Source of the DNA: Aradus depressus
Taxonomy: Eukaryota; Arthropoda; Insecta; Hemiptera; Aradidae
Length of the DNA: 64,000 nucleotides
Assembly (NCBI GenBank): GCA_963662175.1
Contig: OY759215.1
Coordinates: 55,445,213 to 55,509,212, forward strand
Direction of reading: 5' to 3'
Below, piece after piece: positions 11,380 through 21,700 of this stretch. Position numbers and translations under genes: made by a program. The notes beneath the pieces are model-generated. The model was not told where the DNA came from. It made no database searches and worked only from the letters and a program-made list of their open reading frames with translations. Numbering within the stretch: position 1 is the stretch's first letter; each line of letters begins with the position of its first letter.

Positions 11380-11519
11380 TGTAATAACATAGTACAAAAA
11401 GTCCAAACAACAACTGACTTTATTTTCCAAATATTTGTCGAACACATGTTAACACAAGTATATTGTACTTTATATAATATAGAAAAACATATTATTTTAA
11501 TATTAACTAATTTACAACA
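11380..11519 (-). repeat. 5' LTR of the Ty3/gypsy element
   Basis: 140 bp, starting TGTTGTAAAT and ending GTTATTACA on the element strand. It is identical by eye to the 3' LTR and is flanked outside by the GCCAT target duplication. At 140 bp it is short for this superfamily. Confidence 0.95.
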
Positions 11520-11524
11520 GCCAT

Positions 11525-11899
11525 CGTCAGCATATGGTTCAACTATAATCAGTTTTAAGCTTTTTATTTATTAGTATTTCCACTACATCGGCACAAGACC
11601 AAAAAATATTCTTTTTATCTCAAATTCAAGAAGTTATCGACTTATAAATATAAAAAAAAATAGAACTGATTCGGAAACACCAACCGGATTACCCGTAGTC
11701 CCCCCCCCCCCCAACCCCCCCAAAAAAAAGATGGCTTTAAAATATATATTTTCTTGATTCACAAACCACCAAGGGCCGTCCGTATTATGTAAAGCATGAA
11801 GGTGGGGGAGTCGAACTTTTTCACAGAGAGGAGATCTTGGAAAATGTTCCAAAACGAAATGAATCTATAATATATTCATTACCTTACTTAACTTATAGG
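11525..11899. other. Right half of the split fold-back, then non-coding DNA
   Basis: The sequence from 11525 (CGTCAG) continues the motif interrupted at 7288, and TCAGTTTTAAGCT at about 11551 is the inverted partner of the left arm at about 7180. A C-rich run lies at about 11700-11720. No gene is seen. Confidence 0.5.
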
Positions 11900-12172
11900 G
11901 ACCTTAGGTTTCTTATCTGGGAGGTGAAAAAAATTGAGCACGCCGTCCTTCGAATGGCATGTTAAGCGATGATGCCGAGCCTGTACGATGTCAGATACTC
12001 CATAAAGACCCCTACTATAGGTGAGTAAAAATTAAGGGCAGACAAAATTTAGGACTCCCACAGTAGAGTCTGGCACATCAGTCCACCAGAGCAATTAGAT
12101 AGAGAGGGAGTAGGCGATGTCCTCGTAGTTGAAGCCCGGGCATGAGTCGCAATAACTAATTAACCTAACTTA
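11900..12172 (+). repeat. SINE1 copy, head-truncated
   Basis: Carries the SINE1 body in order: 'tcttatctgggaggtgaaaa', 'cacgccgtccttcg', 'gagcctgtacgatgtcagat', 'ggactcccacagtagagtct' and 'aagcccgggcatgagtcgca'. It ends in an 'aactaattaacctaact' tail. The tRNA-like head is absent. Confidence 0.85.
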
Positions 12173-12924
12173 TATAAAAAAAATTAATGTTAGGTTATGG
12201 GTAGGAGGAGGGGCCAAGCAATGTTTCTCTACTTTCAGCAGATTCAAATCTCAGGATATCTGCCGGTTAGAAACGTTTTTCATCTAAATTGTGTAATTTA
12301 ATTTTTTCCAACGCAAAACAATGGAAATTACCTTTATCAGATTTTCTTAAAAGACTGCACCTGAGCATGAAACAAAGCCATGAGATCACGTGACGAAAAC
12401 AGTTAAGAGAACGAAGGAAATAACACAAAACTGTTGTACAAAGTGAGTGAACTCGGGTCACGAAACCACTCTCAGACACCAGAACACCACCAAACATTCC
12501 CTCTTCTTTTTTAGATAAACAATCGTTCAGATAGCCAAATGAAGCTTGACATTTTTTTTTTTTTAATTTTGGTGATTTCATTGGAGATGCGCTTTTGATT
12601 TAGGAGGATATACTCGTATGTCTGCCAACGACCTCAACTGGTAGCACATATTCACTCTCATTCACGTTCTGAAAAGACAAGAAATGAACAGACGACATAA
12701 ACTGTTACTAAGTCTACTAGACAAAAATTAAAATTATCTCTGAGAACAACATGATTAATATATAACGCAATACTCAAGTCTATATGGACTTGAACTATCG
12801 GATACAGCCAAAACTTCAGCGCATTCAATCCCTGCAATCCAAAATTCTTCATACAACTGCACATTATTACGTCTCCAACAAAACTCTTCACACTGATTTC
12901 AACATTTTCAACAATAGTGGACCT
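12173..12924. other. Non-coding stretch, no feature recognised
   Basis: AT-rich sequence. The minus-strand frames at 12267-12581 and 12658-12990 have no recognisable domains or splice context and are not called. Confidence 0.35.
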
Positions 12925-13215
12925 CACAGCTAGTAAGTAGTTAGGAACGCTGTGCACCTCTGCTTGTATTTGCAGAACAGCGGTGGTCATGAAGCTAATA
13001 AATTGAATTGAATAAAACTTACAAGTGTTTGCCTCGCAACGGTGAACATCTTAGCAAGAATTTGCCGAACACCGCTGGGCACCCCAGCTAGTATGTGCGT
13101 TGCAACGGCAGACACCAAAGTTAGTAAGTGCGTGAGTAATGCTGGTGACCATAGCAAGTGTTTGCCTAGCAACGGTGGTCATCAGGGTTAGTATTAACCG
13201 TGCAACGTTAGACGT
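12925..13215. repeat. Decayed minisatellite, ~36-bp unit
   Basis: Repeated wording such as 'agtgtttgcctagcaacggt', 'agtgtttgcctcgcaacggt', 'gtgcgttgcaacggcagac' and 'tgcagaacagcggtggtcat' recurs about every 35-45 bases. Units have drifted in sequence and length, so the array is old. Confidence 0.55.
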
Positions 13216-13351
13216 CCCAGCTGGGCCAAGAACTCCCTATTAACTGCCGATGTAATGAATGTATCAACGCGAAATTTAGTATAAGGATTCAAACAGTCGT
13301 TTTGCAGGGAGTGCGAAAACGTAATTGATTATTTCGTGCTGGGGAAGTAAA
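13216..13351 (-). repeat. Family A repeat, terminal part
   Basis: Reverse copy running from 'actgccgatgtaatgaatgt' to the terminal GCTGGGGAAGTA at about 13338-13349. It preserves one true end of family A. Confidence 0.7.
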
Positions 13352-13979
13352 TAGCCGACGATCTTTTTTTGAAGACAAAGCGAACACAGTATTAGTAATC
13401 TGGAAGCTACTACAAGTTGTAGGGCCAAAACTGAAATGGTAATAGGTACGCATGTACCTAACCTTGGAGACAACAGTCTCGAAAGTTTAATCTAGTTGTC
13501 TAATATTTCACTGTAAACACTCGCTAAGAACTTTTATTCGAAGTCTGAAGTTTTCAAGGTATTGTATTATACAAAGCAATAAAGGGAAATGTTTAAAACT
13601 GAAGACAACAGCTTCATCAGGCTTTAAGATATTTACATAACGAAATAAATTGTAGCCAAGAGGCCAAGACTGTATTAATTTTAATATTTTATAAGTCGGT
13701 TCAAGTGGCGGGCGCCCTTCAAGAAATGAAGGCTTTTCATTTACTAGCCCTTTTACCAGGTGAAACAACAGGCCTAAACAAAAATTGTGTATCAAATTTT
13801 AAAAGGAATAACTTTTTATAAACAATTTTATAGGATATACATACATACAACTATTTAATTGAACGCTTTTTTTGTAAGGTGAAATGACCCAAGAAATCCT
13901 AGGATTCACAAAATAATTGCATATTCTTGAGTCATTTCTGAAGATTTGTCCACGCTCTTTGATGATTTTTTAGACAAAC
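13352..13979. other. Non-coding stretch, no feature recognised
   Basis: AT-rich sequence without a recognised gene or array. Confidence 0.35.
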
Positions 13980-14950
13980 TTTCCATTGACAAAAAATAAA
14001 AAAGTCCTGGATCCGCATATAAAATTTCGTATCGTTATATTCATTACATCGGCAGTTAGGGTTTGTGAGGTTTGTTTAAATACAACAACCTCCTCTGGTC
14101 TTCCCATTGCCTTTAGCTGATTCAGCTGAAAATTGATACGTCATTATAGGGTTCTGGATACGAATATAAAATTTCATATGTGATAGTAAGATGTTGTGGG
14201 ACGAGATTTCTCATAGAAATAAAAAATTTTCTCTTCCCACTGTTTTATTTTAGACCAGAACCGGGTTTCGACGCAACAACGTCATCATCAGTGGTTCATC
14301 CCACCCACTCAGCACAGCGGTTAGGAGACAACCACTGATGATGATGCTGTTGTGTCGAAAACCGGTTCTGGTCTAAAATAAAACAGTGGGAAGACAATAT
14401 CTTTTATTTCTATGGGGAATATAAAATTTCATGTCGATATTTCTATAGGGAGTTATCGTGCTCACAGACACACATTTAGGCAGGAAAGTTGTTGTTTATT
14501 CTTGGAATCTGAGGGTCTGAAAACATAAAATTCAGGTGAAAATACAACATTAATAATTGATGTTAAAATTATTTTTGATTTAAGGATTTAAATTTTTTGT
14601 CACCAGAGTTGTTTTAATTGCAAAAACACACAGACTTTTTTTTTTTTTTCACTTTTAATATCAGGGGATCGGAAAACATGCAATTGCAGTGAAAACTCAA
14701 CATAGTATTTCTGACCGATTACATAACTTCCTCTATACTTCGCATGGCTGAGGGAAGAAATATGTCCCTTGTGTGTGTGTGTTTTTCTGTGAACATGATA
14801 ATTCCGAATAGAATTACTTTACGGACGCAACATTTTATATGTAATTCCAAAACCTCCATAAGAACAAATCCTAATAATTTTCGAGAGGAAGGGGGAGGGG
14901 GAGACCAGAGAAGGAGGGTGGAGGGGGTGCTCGTATAGCTGGGGAAGTAA
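13980..14950 (+). repeat. Family A repeat, long forward copy interrupted by a fold-back
   Basis: Holds the blocks 'ataaaatttcgtatcg', 'attcattacatcggcagtta', 'tagggagttatcgtgctcac', 'ggggatcggaaaacatgcaa' and 'tctgaccgattacataactt'. It ends at 'gctcgtatagctggggaagt' near 14947. The stretch near 14710-14945 may be a terminal hairpin region enlarged by inserted sequence. The fold-back at 14178-14416 interrupts it. Confidence 0.7.
14178..14416. mobile_element. Fold-back element with 16-bp target duplication
   Basis: Arms of about 85 bp (14212-14296 and 14329-14415) are inverted repeats. Each contains the core CTGATGATGA, 15 nt in all before GAAAC or GAAAAC, then 'cggttctggtctaaaataaa'. The insertion is flanked by GAATATAAAATTTCAT at 14162-14177 and 14417-14432, a perfect 16-bp duplication, which points to a retrotransposition-type mechanism. 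The outer left sequence 'gatagtaagatgttgtggga' is the reverse complement of sequence at about 54512-54532, so the 54.5-kb element belongs to the same family. A decayed Penelope-like element is inferred. Confidence 0.75.
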
Positions 14951-15441
14951 AAATAAAAAACTAATGGGAGCATCATAAAAAAGAAATGAAGAACTTTTTT
15001 TTTTTTCTTATTTGTAGTTTGTGGAGAGAGAGTTTTTAAAAAGTCTCATCTGGATTCCCCCGGGGGCCAGAGAGTCTGATGAAAGTTTCAGGCCGATAAG
15101 GGGGCTGACAAGGGAGGCTAAATTGGTGGACGGCTAGACAGATGACATCTCTGAAGGATGGTGGGATGAATAGAAGCCACGAGTAAAGATGCACATAGCC
15201 ATTGCTCATTCATTACTCAGGCTGAGCCCATTCTCAGGATGCTAACACTACTCTGTTATCACCATTTATATGTTTGTATTCCTTGTTCCCAGAATCCCCT
15301 ATATCCCACCAAATATATTAAATACAATACTACACTGACACTAAGGGGAAATTAATTATTAATATTATAAAAATATATAACATTATATTTATGGGACAAA
15401 TAAGCTGATGTAATATATAGATCAGATGAAATAAATAGGCA
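14951..15441. other. Non-coding stretch, no feature recognised
   Basis: AT-rich sequence up to the Harbinger-like element. No gene is seen. Confidence 0.35.
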
Positions 15442-15444
15442 TTA

Positions 15445-16438
15445 GGGGGCGTTCAAGTATTAAATAACGCAATTTGGGGGGAGGGGGGTCTTGTAAAACG
15501 TTACGATGCGTTACAGGGGCGGGAGGGGGGAAACTAGGGAATTCAAATCTCCCAAGTTGGCAACCCTTTTCGTTTATGTTTTACGGGGAATCCCTCGACT
15601 GTATTGTACGTCATTTTTATTTTGTTTTCGTTGTCAGTATTCGTTAGTGTTAACGCAGAAGCACATTGCTGTAGTCAGTGTTGTTAAAGTGAGTTCATAC
15701 TGTGATGTCCTCAAAAGAGGGAGATTTGCATCATCAGCTGTTCTTGGCCTATAAAGGCCTCATGTTGACTTGCCAGCGCAACTGTGCCAAAAAAAATACG
15801 AAATTTGGAAAACGGCTAAAGAAAAACTAAAAAATAAAGAAAAGTTTATAGAACATATAAATTATGTTATACGAGAGTCCAAGGTTAGGTTAGGTTAGGT
15901 TTTATGACTCATGCCCGGGCTTTAACAACGAGGTCATATCGCCTACTACCAGAGCGCTCTTTCGTCACTCTGGTGGACATGAGCCCGACTCTACTGTGGG
16001 AGTCCTAAATTTTGCCTACCCTAAATTTTTATTCATCTAGGGTAGGGGTCTTTAACGAGTACCTGACATCGTACAGGCTCGGGACCATCGCTTAACGTCC
16101 CATCCGAAGGACGGCGTGCTTAAGTTTATTTTACCTCCCAGATAAAATAAACTAAGGGCCTCGGTCGGGCTACGAACCCACGACCTTGAGCTCAGAAGTC
16201 AAGCACGCATACCACTGAGCTACCGGCGCCCTCTGAGAGTCCAAGGTGAAGGCCACGAAGAAGAAAGCAACAATACTTAGTTATTTTAGACAGGTAAGTT
16301 TACTGCTAAAATGTAATAATATTACATATAGGTAGGTAGGGGGAGGGGGGTACAGAAAAACGTTACGGCGCTTTACATGGGGGGGAGGGAGGGTCAAAAA
16401 TCTTCTAAAATTGCTTTATATAATACTTGAACGCCCCC
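15445..16438. mobile_element. PIF/Harbinger-like non-autonomous element
   Basis: The ends are a perfect 18-bp inverted repeat, GGGGGCGTTCAAGTATTA (15445-15462 and 16421-16438), flanked by TTA on both sides (15442-15444, 16439-16441). A 3-bp TWA target duplication is characteristic of PIF/Harbinger. G-rich subterminal stretches and 'acgttac' words are mirrored at both ends. Without the nested SINE it is about 630 bp. The interior has a short lysine-rich coding-like stretch (about 15780-15880 joined across the SINE to 16248-16290) but no full transposase. Confidence 0.75.
15886..16234 (-). mobile_element. SINE1, full copy, with 13-bp target duplication
   Basis: A complete tRNA-derived SINE. 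The head (right end) holds the complements of box A TAGCTCAGTGGTA and a box B-like GGTTCGTAGCC. The body has the 'cgtccttcggatgggacgtt' block, and the tail (left end) is three TTAGG units. It is flanked by GAGAGTCCAAGGT at 15873-15885 and 16235-16247, a perfect 13-bp duplication, so insertion was LINE-mediated. It lies inside the Harbinger-like element and is therefore younger than it. Confidence 0.92.
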
Positions 16439-16479
16439 TTATAGAACGAATAAAACTAATGGACCAAATCGATCCCTTG

Positions 16480-16990
16480 TCTAGATTTTAGTGTTGCCAA
16501 AATACATATTATAAGGCAGATATAAGTTTTGTAAAATAAAGTTAAAGATGTATATATATGTGATAATAATTTAAATATATAACAAAACCGTTGTAAATAC
16601 CTTATATATAGAAATATCCAATTGTCCATAATGGAAGGTTCTAGAACGACAGTCTAGGCTGTCCATAGCATTATAAATACCCAGGCCGGCAGAGCGACAG
16701 ACACACTCACTATCTTGTATTTGTATTGTTGTCTTCAACTTTTCATTGTGGGGTCTATTATATAATAGTTTATTAATTGTATCTAGTTATTTCACTTACA
16801 TCTGCCGAGCCGTGCCTGGACCCCAATTGTAAGTACAATACCTATTTATCTGTTTCTCTTGTGTCTCTTTTATTACGATGCCACTACCCCTTTTTAGATA
16901 TTCACTTCCACTGCGTACACCCTCGAGAGAATAATCCTAATTAACTGGTTATAATCATAATAAACTGGTAGCCGTAATAATAATACTGGT
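16480..16990 (+). repeat. Possible solo LTR or retroelement promoter
   Basis: A TATA-like ATTATAAATACCC at about 16670 is followed by a GC-richer start-site-like region ('aggccggcagagcgacagac'), a T-rich stretch and a pair of inverted words ('gtggggtc' and 'ggacccc'). This is the architecture of an LTR with U3-R-U5. No second copy, clear TG/CA ends or target duplication were found, so it is only a candidate. Confidence 0.3.
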
Positions 16991-17293
16991 AACAGGGTAG
17001 TTATCGTAATATTGTACACGCACGCTAACACTTATACCCAGTCCATAGATTCTCTTACAACCTCGAAAAATCAAAGATTAACTAGTAAGACAATTGTCGT
17101 ATGTTGTAGCAGAACACCTGCTTCTTGAGGACTGACGACCTCATGGGCTCCCGTTCACACAAATATGCAAACACACACACATGTGCTCACACAAACGCTG
17201 TGAATACAACTTAGCCAAGTCGACGGATCGTGTCGAGGATGAGTGATACAGAGTAGTAAAAAACATGTCAGTCAATCACCGATAATATATTTC
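16991..17293. other. Non-coding stretch, no feature recognised
   Basis: Contains a short CA-rich run ('caaacacacacacatgtgct') near 17168. No gene is seen. Confidence 0.35.
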
Positions 17294-17500
17294 CCCAGCA
17301 CAAATTAAACAATTAAGTTTTACTCTCGCTCCAAAACCAATATACCAGACTTACATATGCGCTTTTGAATCCTCATACTAAATTTTGTGTCGATACATTC
17401 CATTACATTGGCAGTTATAGGGGTTTGGAGTGAAGCATCCCCTCAGATTCCTCCTTCTCGTTGGCCAATTTCGCTGAAAATTAATAGGTGTCGTTTACAT
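17294..17500 (+). repeat. Family A repeat, left end
   Basis: Starts with TTCCCCAGCACAAATTAAAC, then 'ttttgtgtcgatacattcca' and 'ttacattggcagttat'. It preserves the left family A end and is followed by a SINE1 fragment. Confidence 0.7.
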
Positions 17501-17523
17501 GCAATAACAACTAGTTATTGTGA

Positions 17524-17663
17524 TTCATCTCTGGGCTTTAACTACGAGGTCATATCGCCTACTACCAGAGCGCTATTTCCTCGCTCTGGTGAACCTTAGA
17601 CTGACTACAGTGGAAGTCCTAAAGTTTTGCCTCCTAGGTTTATTCACCTAGGGTAAGGTTTAC
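17524..17663 (-). repeat. SINE1 fragment
   Basis: Contains 'gggctttaactacgaggtca', 'tatcgcctactaccagagcg' and 'ttcacctagggtaagg', matching the 3' half of SINE1. The head is missing. Confidence 0.75.
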
Positions 17664-17708
17664 AGTCAATACATTCATTAATAAATAAATAAAAAACTCC
17701 TTGTTGTG

Positions 17709-18027
17709 TAGGTTAGGTTAGGTTTTATGACTCATGCTCGGGCTTTAATTACTACCAGAGCGCTCTTTCGTCACTCTGGTGGACATGAGCCCGACTCTAC
17801 TATGGGAGTCCTAAATTTTCCCTACCCTAAATTTTTATTCACCTAGGGTAGATGTTTTTAACGAGTACCTGACATCGTACAATCTCGGAATCATCGCTTA
17901 ACGTCCCATCCGAAGGACGGAGTGCATAAGTTTATTTTACCTCCCAGATAAAATAAACTAAGGGGCTCGGTCGGGTTTCGAACTCACGATCTTGAGCTCA
18001 GAAGGCAAGCAGCTCTGCGCCCCTTTC
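17709..18027 (-). mobile_element. SINE1 copy with TTAGG tail
   Basis: Left end 'taggttaggttaggtttta' (SINE tail), full body including 'cccatccgaaggacgg', and a head with 'gggtttcgaactcacgatct' (box B complement). The head end is altered ('gcagctctgcgcccc' instead of 'gctaccggcgccc'). Confidence 0.88.
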
Positions 18028-18470
18028 AGAAACTAAATCCCATGTCTGAATTACTCGAAACTTACTCCCTCGTGTCCCCCAGATTGTCCTTCAGACGACA
18101 TTGAACAAAGAGAGAGTTACAGTAAAGAGTGGATCGGTCCCTGTTTAGAGAGGCGCCCTAAGCTCCGGGGCTCTAAGCGGCCATATTAAACTTGGATATG
18201 ACCAACACAGCTTTCGGACCACATCTAACCCACGCCTCCCTCTAAAGCCTCAGGAAACTTTGACCGCATATAATGGCAGTAGAAGTTGTTGCAGGAATTT
18301 CGGAAATTGCAAAAAAAATAAACTAATATAGTCAAATATATAGTTATTGTGATGGTATAATATTTATGTCATTGGTATTTATAACTTATTAATAAGGTTA
18401 TTTAATGAGTATCCGGGATAAAACTTTATCAACAAATATTCATAATAATACAAATAAATAAATCAAACAA
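18028..18470. other. Non-coding stretch, no feature recognised
   Basis: Somewhat GC-richer around 18100-18260 ('gcgccctaagctccggggct'). No gene, repeat family or array is recognised. Confidence 0.35.
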
Positions 18471-18600
18471 ACTTATTTTTAACATATTGTTCATTCCACA
18501 AAAATGTTATACAAATACTATCGGTTTCGGCACTGTACCATCATCAGGTTGAGGTTGGGGTCAGTCTTAGCTTATAACTGAACCTTGCAATGGTGTAATA
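18471..18600 (-). repeat. Penelope-like or hammerhead-like motif element, single arm
   Basis: The minus strand of 18522-18548 reads CTGATGA, 12 nt, then GAAACCG. The outer sequence 'aaacaaacttatttttaaca' and 'tattgttcattccac' matches the arm of the fold-back at 45.65 kb, so this is a single-arm relative of that element. Confidence 0.55.
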
Positions 18601-18999
18601 CCAAAAGCGGCATGTACAACATTTTCAAAAATTAGTTTTTCTATCTATTATAAGTTTCCACAACATGTCCGTATGTCTTTCTCTCTCATCTTAGAAGTTG
18701 ATAATATTTATCAATAATATCTTGATAAAAGTACGTCACAGGAAAGCTGATATGGTGGGCTGTTAAAAATTAGAGCTTCTATTGCCTTTTTAACCCCACG
18801 TTGGTTTACAATAAAATCATCAGAAATTAAGTAAATTTATTTAATGATGATATGTATTACTTCGTACAATATGTTTTTTCAAAGGTACATTTTTTAAAAT
18901 AATCAACTTTGCTTAATTATCTGGAATTTCGTTAGCACTGTATTTCTATATTTTTCTATATAACTCAGGCTAGTCGGAAGAGTAGAACTAACATTTTCG
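18601..18999. other. Non-coding stretch, no feature recognised
   Basis: AT-rich; nothing supported. Confidence 0.3.
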
Positions 19000-19270
19000 G
19001 GGAATACCCGACCGTAGTAGCAGACATGAAAATATGGCGCTTGCGGTTGGCTGGGCATGTGGATAGGACCTACCATAAGATGCTCAGGTCCAAGCAGCCA
19101 GATAATGAGAAAAAACACGGCTGAGAAAGACTGGCCTGGAGAAGAAAGATGCCGTGGAACACAATGTAGTGAACTGGTGACTGGTGGTACAAGTCAGAGA
19201 GCGGTGGAGGAGGCTTGTGTGGGCAGCTAAGCATCTCCAGGGTCCATCCCCAACCCAGAATTTAAAAAAT
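19000..19270 (+). pseudogene. LINE ORF2 C-terminal fragment (RTE-like)
   Basis: In broken frames the translation gives 'KIWRLRLAGHVDR', then 'EKKDAVEHNVVNW' after a frame change, and 'RERWRRLVWAAKHLQGP' after a stop. This order (a LGHV-type motif, an acidic helix ending in W, then DRE-RWR-LV-AAK) is typical of the C-terminus after reverse transcriptase in RTE-type LINEs. At least one frameshift and a stop make it a dead fragment. No upstream RT is seen. Confidence 0.6.
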
Positions 19271-19699
19271 CCTTTATATTACGTTCAAGCGAAAAGTCAA
19301 CATCAAAAATCAATATATAAGAGGAAGCTTAGAAAAATATAGCTATCAGTGGTGACTAACCTGCTCGGATGATTTGGCGAGGAATGCGTGGCAGAACTGC
19401 TGCGTGAAGTGTCCTTTGGGTTGTCGGGCTAAGAAACTAAACGAGGACTGACTCGGTTCACACGTCGCATAGGAAACGCGTCTCAACGCGTGCGCCATAA
19501 GTACCACCTGCAAATAAAAAAGAAAGAAAATATATGATTAATTCGAGATATCGAAAGTCAAGAATAAAAACAAATTACATTTGTTATTTAGGGACAGAAA
19601 GGAGAGCGGGTTGAGGGCGTTCACGAACCAATCAATCTGAGGCGATTGGTGGTCGTCTTTACGTACAGCCCACCATACATGCTTTCTTCTACTCCCGCC
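19271..19699. other. Non-coding stretch, no feature recognised
   Basis: No gene supported. A GC-richer patch lies around 19370-19500. Confidence 0.3.
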
Positions 19700-20036
19700 A
19701 GGAGCCAACAGCCCGGTTGAACACTCAGTAGAACCATCACCAGCTGCTGCAGGACCAGTCCTAGGTGTTATACGGCGAATCCACCCTGGTCTGGTTGTAG
19801 ACCAGACATTAAGGACTACATGTTCTGTAGTCTTGATGCCCCCACATGAAACAGTTCGGGTTGTTCTTCCTCCCAAAGAAGAAGAATTTGGAGTTAAAAT
19901 CCCCGTGATTGTCTGGTACAACCAGTGGTCGGTCTGTACCACATAAAGTCGAGGAGTGCCCGGAAGCCCGGAAAATATGCGTACGTCGTTCGTCTATCCG
20001 GACTTTAAGACCAACGTTGTTTTTTTTCCACCCCAA
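19700..20036 (-). pseudogene. LINE ORF2 C-terminal zinc-motif fragment
   Basis: One minus frame gives 'HGDFNSKFFFFGRKNNPNC' and the next gives 'GGIKTTEHVVLNV'. Together they match the pattern HGDFN-x-L-F-x-F...NPNC...E-HVL seen after RNase H or RT in many LINEs. They are in different frames, so at least one indel separates them. A related peptide occurs at 31240-31400. Confidence 0.6.
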
Positions 20037-21299
20037 CCCATTCTGAACAATGTCCTGATGAACGCTCTGGTGTGTACCGACCGCTCATCACCTCTTCCAG
20101 GGCTAGGTAATGGCTCATCAATATCTGGTCCTAAAGGTCTACAGAAGTACGAGGCAACAGCACCCATTCCAAGACCAAGTCTATGGGGAAGGGGGGCTCA
20201 CTCATCAGGGGGTTTGAATGAGCTAGTGTTAGAAACATCACGAGGGAAGACCATATTTTTCGTGTTCACTAGCTCGTTCTCGACTCCAGGGGTATTGAAT
20301 TCAAAATCTAAAATAACTTTCACAATTTTAACACCACCTCATTTTTTATTTTTATTTTCTCATTAAACGGAAAACAGAACTCAGCCATTAAAAAGAGCTT
20401 AAACAACATTTTAAGTGCGATTTCACAATTAAAATTTCGAAAAAAAAGTCAGAATTACGAAAGTGAAGATGAAATGGACGTTTCATATCTATGATATCAG
20501 ACGGGCACAACTCAATTTTTCTACCCTGTTGTCCTTCATCTTTCCTCGTGTGCCTTGTGTCACATCTTTTTGCAAGCTTTGCAAGCTCAGTTCAACCAAA
20601 CTTTATGTAATAGTGATAAAACAAATGCAACTTTACATAACTGACTATAATCTTGAAAGGGTAGCGATATAAACAAAATACTCTAACACTTCAGTATGAG
20701 TCTAGTCCTCAATTTATTTTAATTGTCTAAGTAAGCTGCAAATAGACAATTTTATAATATTTTTAATAGATCCTGACACTGAATGTATAGGATCTCTTAA
20801 GGAAATGAAACAATTTAATAAATGAATTAAACAGGGGAGGTAATTTTTAAAAACTGAGTAAACTGAGCTCTCAATCCGACTCTGAAAGATTGTCTGGAAA
20901 TGTAGGAGAGGTTTTTCTAAAACAATATTTACGTTAAAAAGAAGAAACCTCATTGCTACCAGAAATAGTAAGAAATATCTCTTTTTAAAAGGAAACCACA
21001 GAAAAAATAATTCAGTCAAACAGTAAAAAGAATGAAAAATATTTATTCACTCAAAGACATGTTTTTTTTTCTTTCCTCTTAACGGAGTTCTGTTCCATTT
21101 TCCAGTATTTTCCAACCGTTTATACACCACAGAATAATACATAGAACGTCCAAATTTTCACAAATGGAACTCTGTAAAAAATCCTCCAACACACAAATTA
21201 ACCACAAATAATAAAGATAAATAATTAATTAACAACAAATAACTCATTGAATTATGTTTGGATGACGTCCTAAAGGTGTAATAATAACATTGAACATTC
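20037..21299. other. Non-coding stretch, no feature recognised
   Basis: Strongly AT-rich after 20340. Short frames at 19956-20366 and 20714-21019 have no motif or conservation evidence and are not called. Confidence 0.35.
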
Positions 21300-21570
21300 G
21301 CATACTACTTCCCCAGCGCGAAGTAATGAATTAAGTTTTTGCTCTCCCGTTGAACCCAATTTGGTTGAAAATCAATGGGTGTCTTACATAGAGACTTCTT
21401 AGTCATCATACATACTAAATTTTATGTTGATACATTCGCTACATCGACAGTCATTAGCTATGGTCCCTCCCTTTTGATCCCCCACTTTTGGCCAATTTGG
21501 ATAAAAAATGATAGGCATCGCCCTTATGAGATTGTGGATTTAAATATAAAATTTCCTGTTCACATTATAT
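21300..21570 (+). repeat. Family A repeat, left part
   Basis: Starts 'actacttccccagcgcgaag', continues 'ggttgaaaatcaatgggtgt' and 'tttatgttgatacattcgct', then the second internal block 'gataggcatcgcccttatga'. It preserves the left end. Confidence 0.7.
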
Positions 21571-21599
21571 TATATACATATATTTTTTTTTCAATCAAA

Positions 21600-21700
21600 T
21601 AAACGTTGTAGAGACAACAGAAAAGCACATTTTATGGTTGCCCGGTTTACGAGATACAAGTCGAAAAATGTCTTAAAATACACAGATTACATTTAATATA
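21600..21700. repeat. Family B fragment
   Basis: 'ggttgcccggtttacgagat' and 'acaagtcgaaaaatgtctt' match the family B block 'ggtcgcccagtttacgagat' near 5385. Confidence 0.5.

Larger units (their letters stand above)
7289..11519 (-). mobile_element. Ty3/gypsy LTR retrotransposon, compact and apparently intact
   Basis: A 4231-bp element on the minus strand. Two 140-bp LTRs (11380-11519 is 5', 7289-7428 is 3') start TGTTGTAAATTA and end GTTATTACA on the element strand and look identical by eye. The insertion is flanked by a perfect 5-bp duplication, GCCAT (7284-7288 and 11520-11524). A primer-binding-like site TGGCGATCGAGG begins one base inside the 5' LTR, and a polypurine tract GAGGGGGAAGA abuts the 3' LTR. 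One gag-pol ORF fills the interior, and no env is seen. Two zinc knuckles in Gag, short LTRs and a single ORF fit a mag-like (K02A2.6-like) lineage, but the clade is inferred without a tree. Identical LTRs mean a recent insertion. Confidence 0.97.

Noticed and set aside
7289..11519. Endogenous retrovirus with env
   Set aside because: The ORF stop lies in the 3' LTR, leaving no room for an env gene.
15886..15905. Telomere or interstitial telomeric repeat
   Set aside because: Only about three TTAGG units, always at the tail of SINE1, so they belong to the SINE.
19956..20366. Plus-strand ORF of 136 residues
   Set aside because: It overlaps the minus-strand LINE fragment, and the peptide shows no motif of its own.
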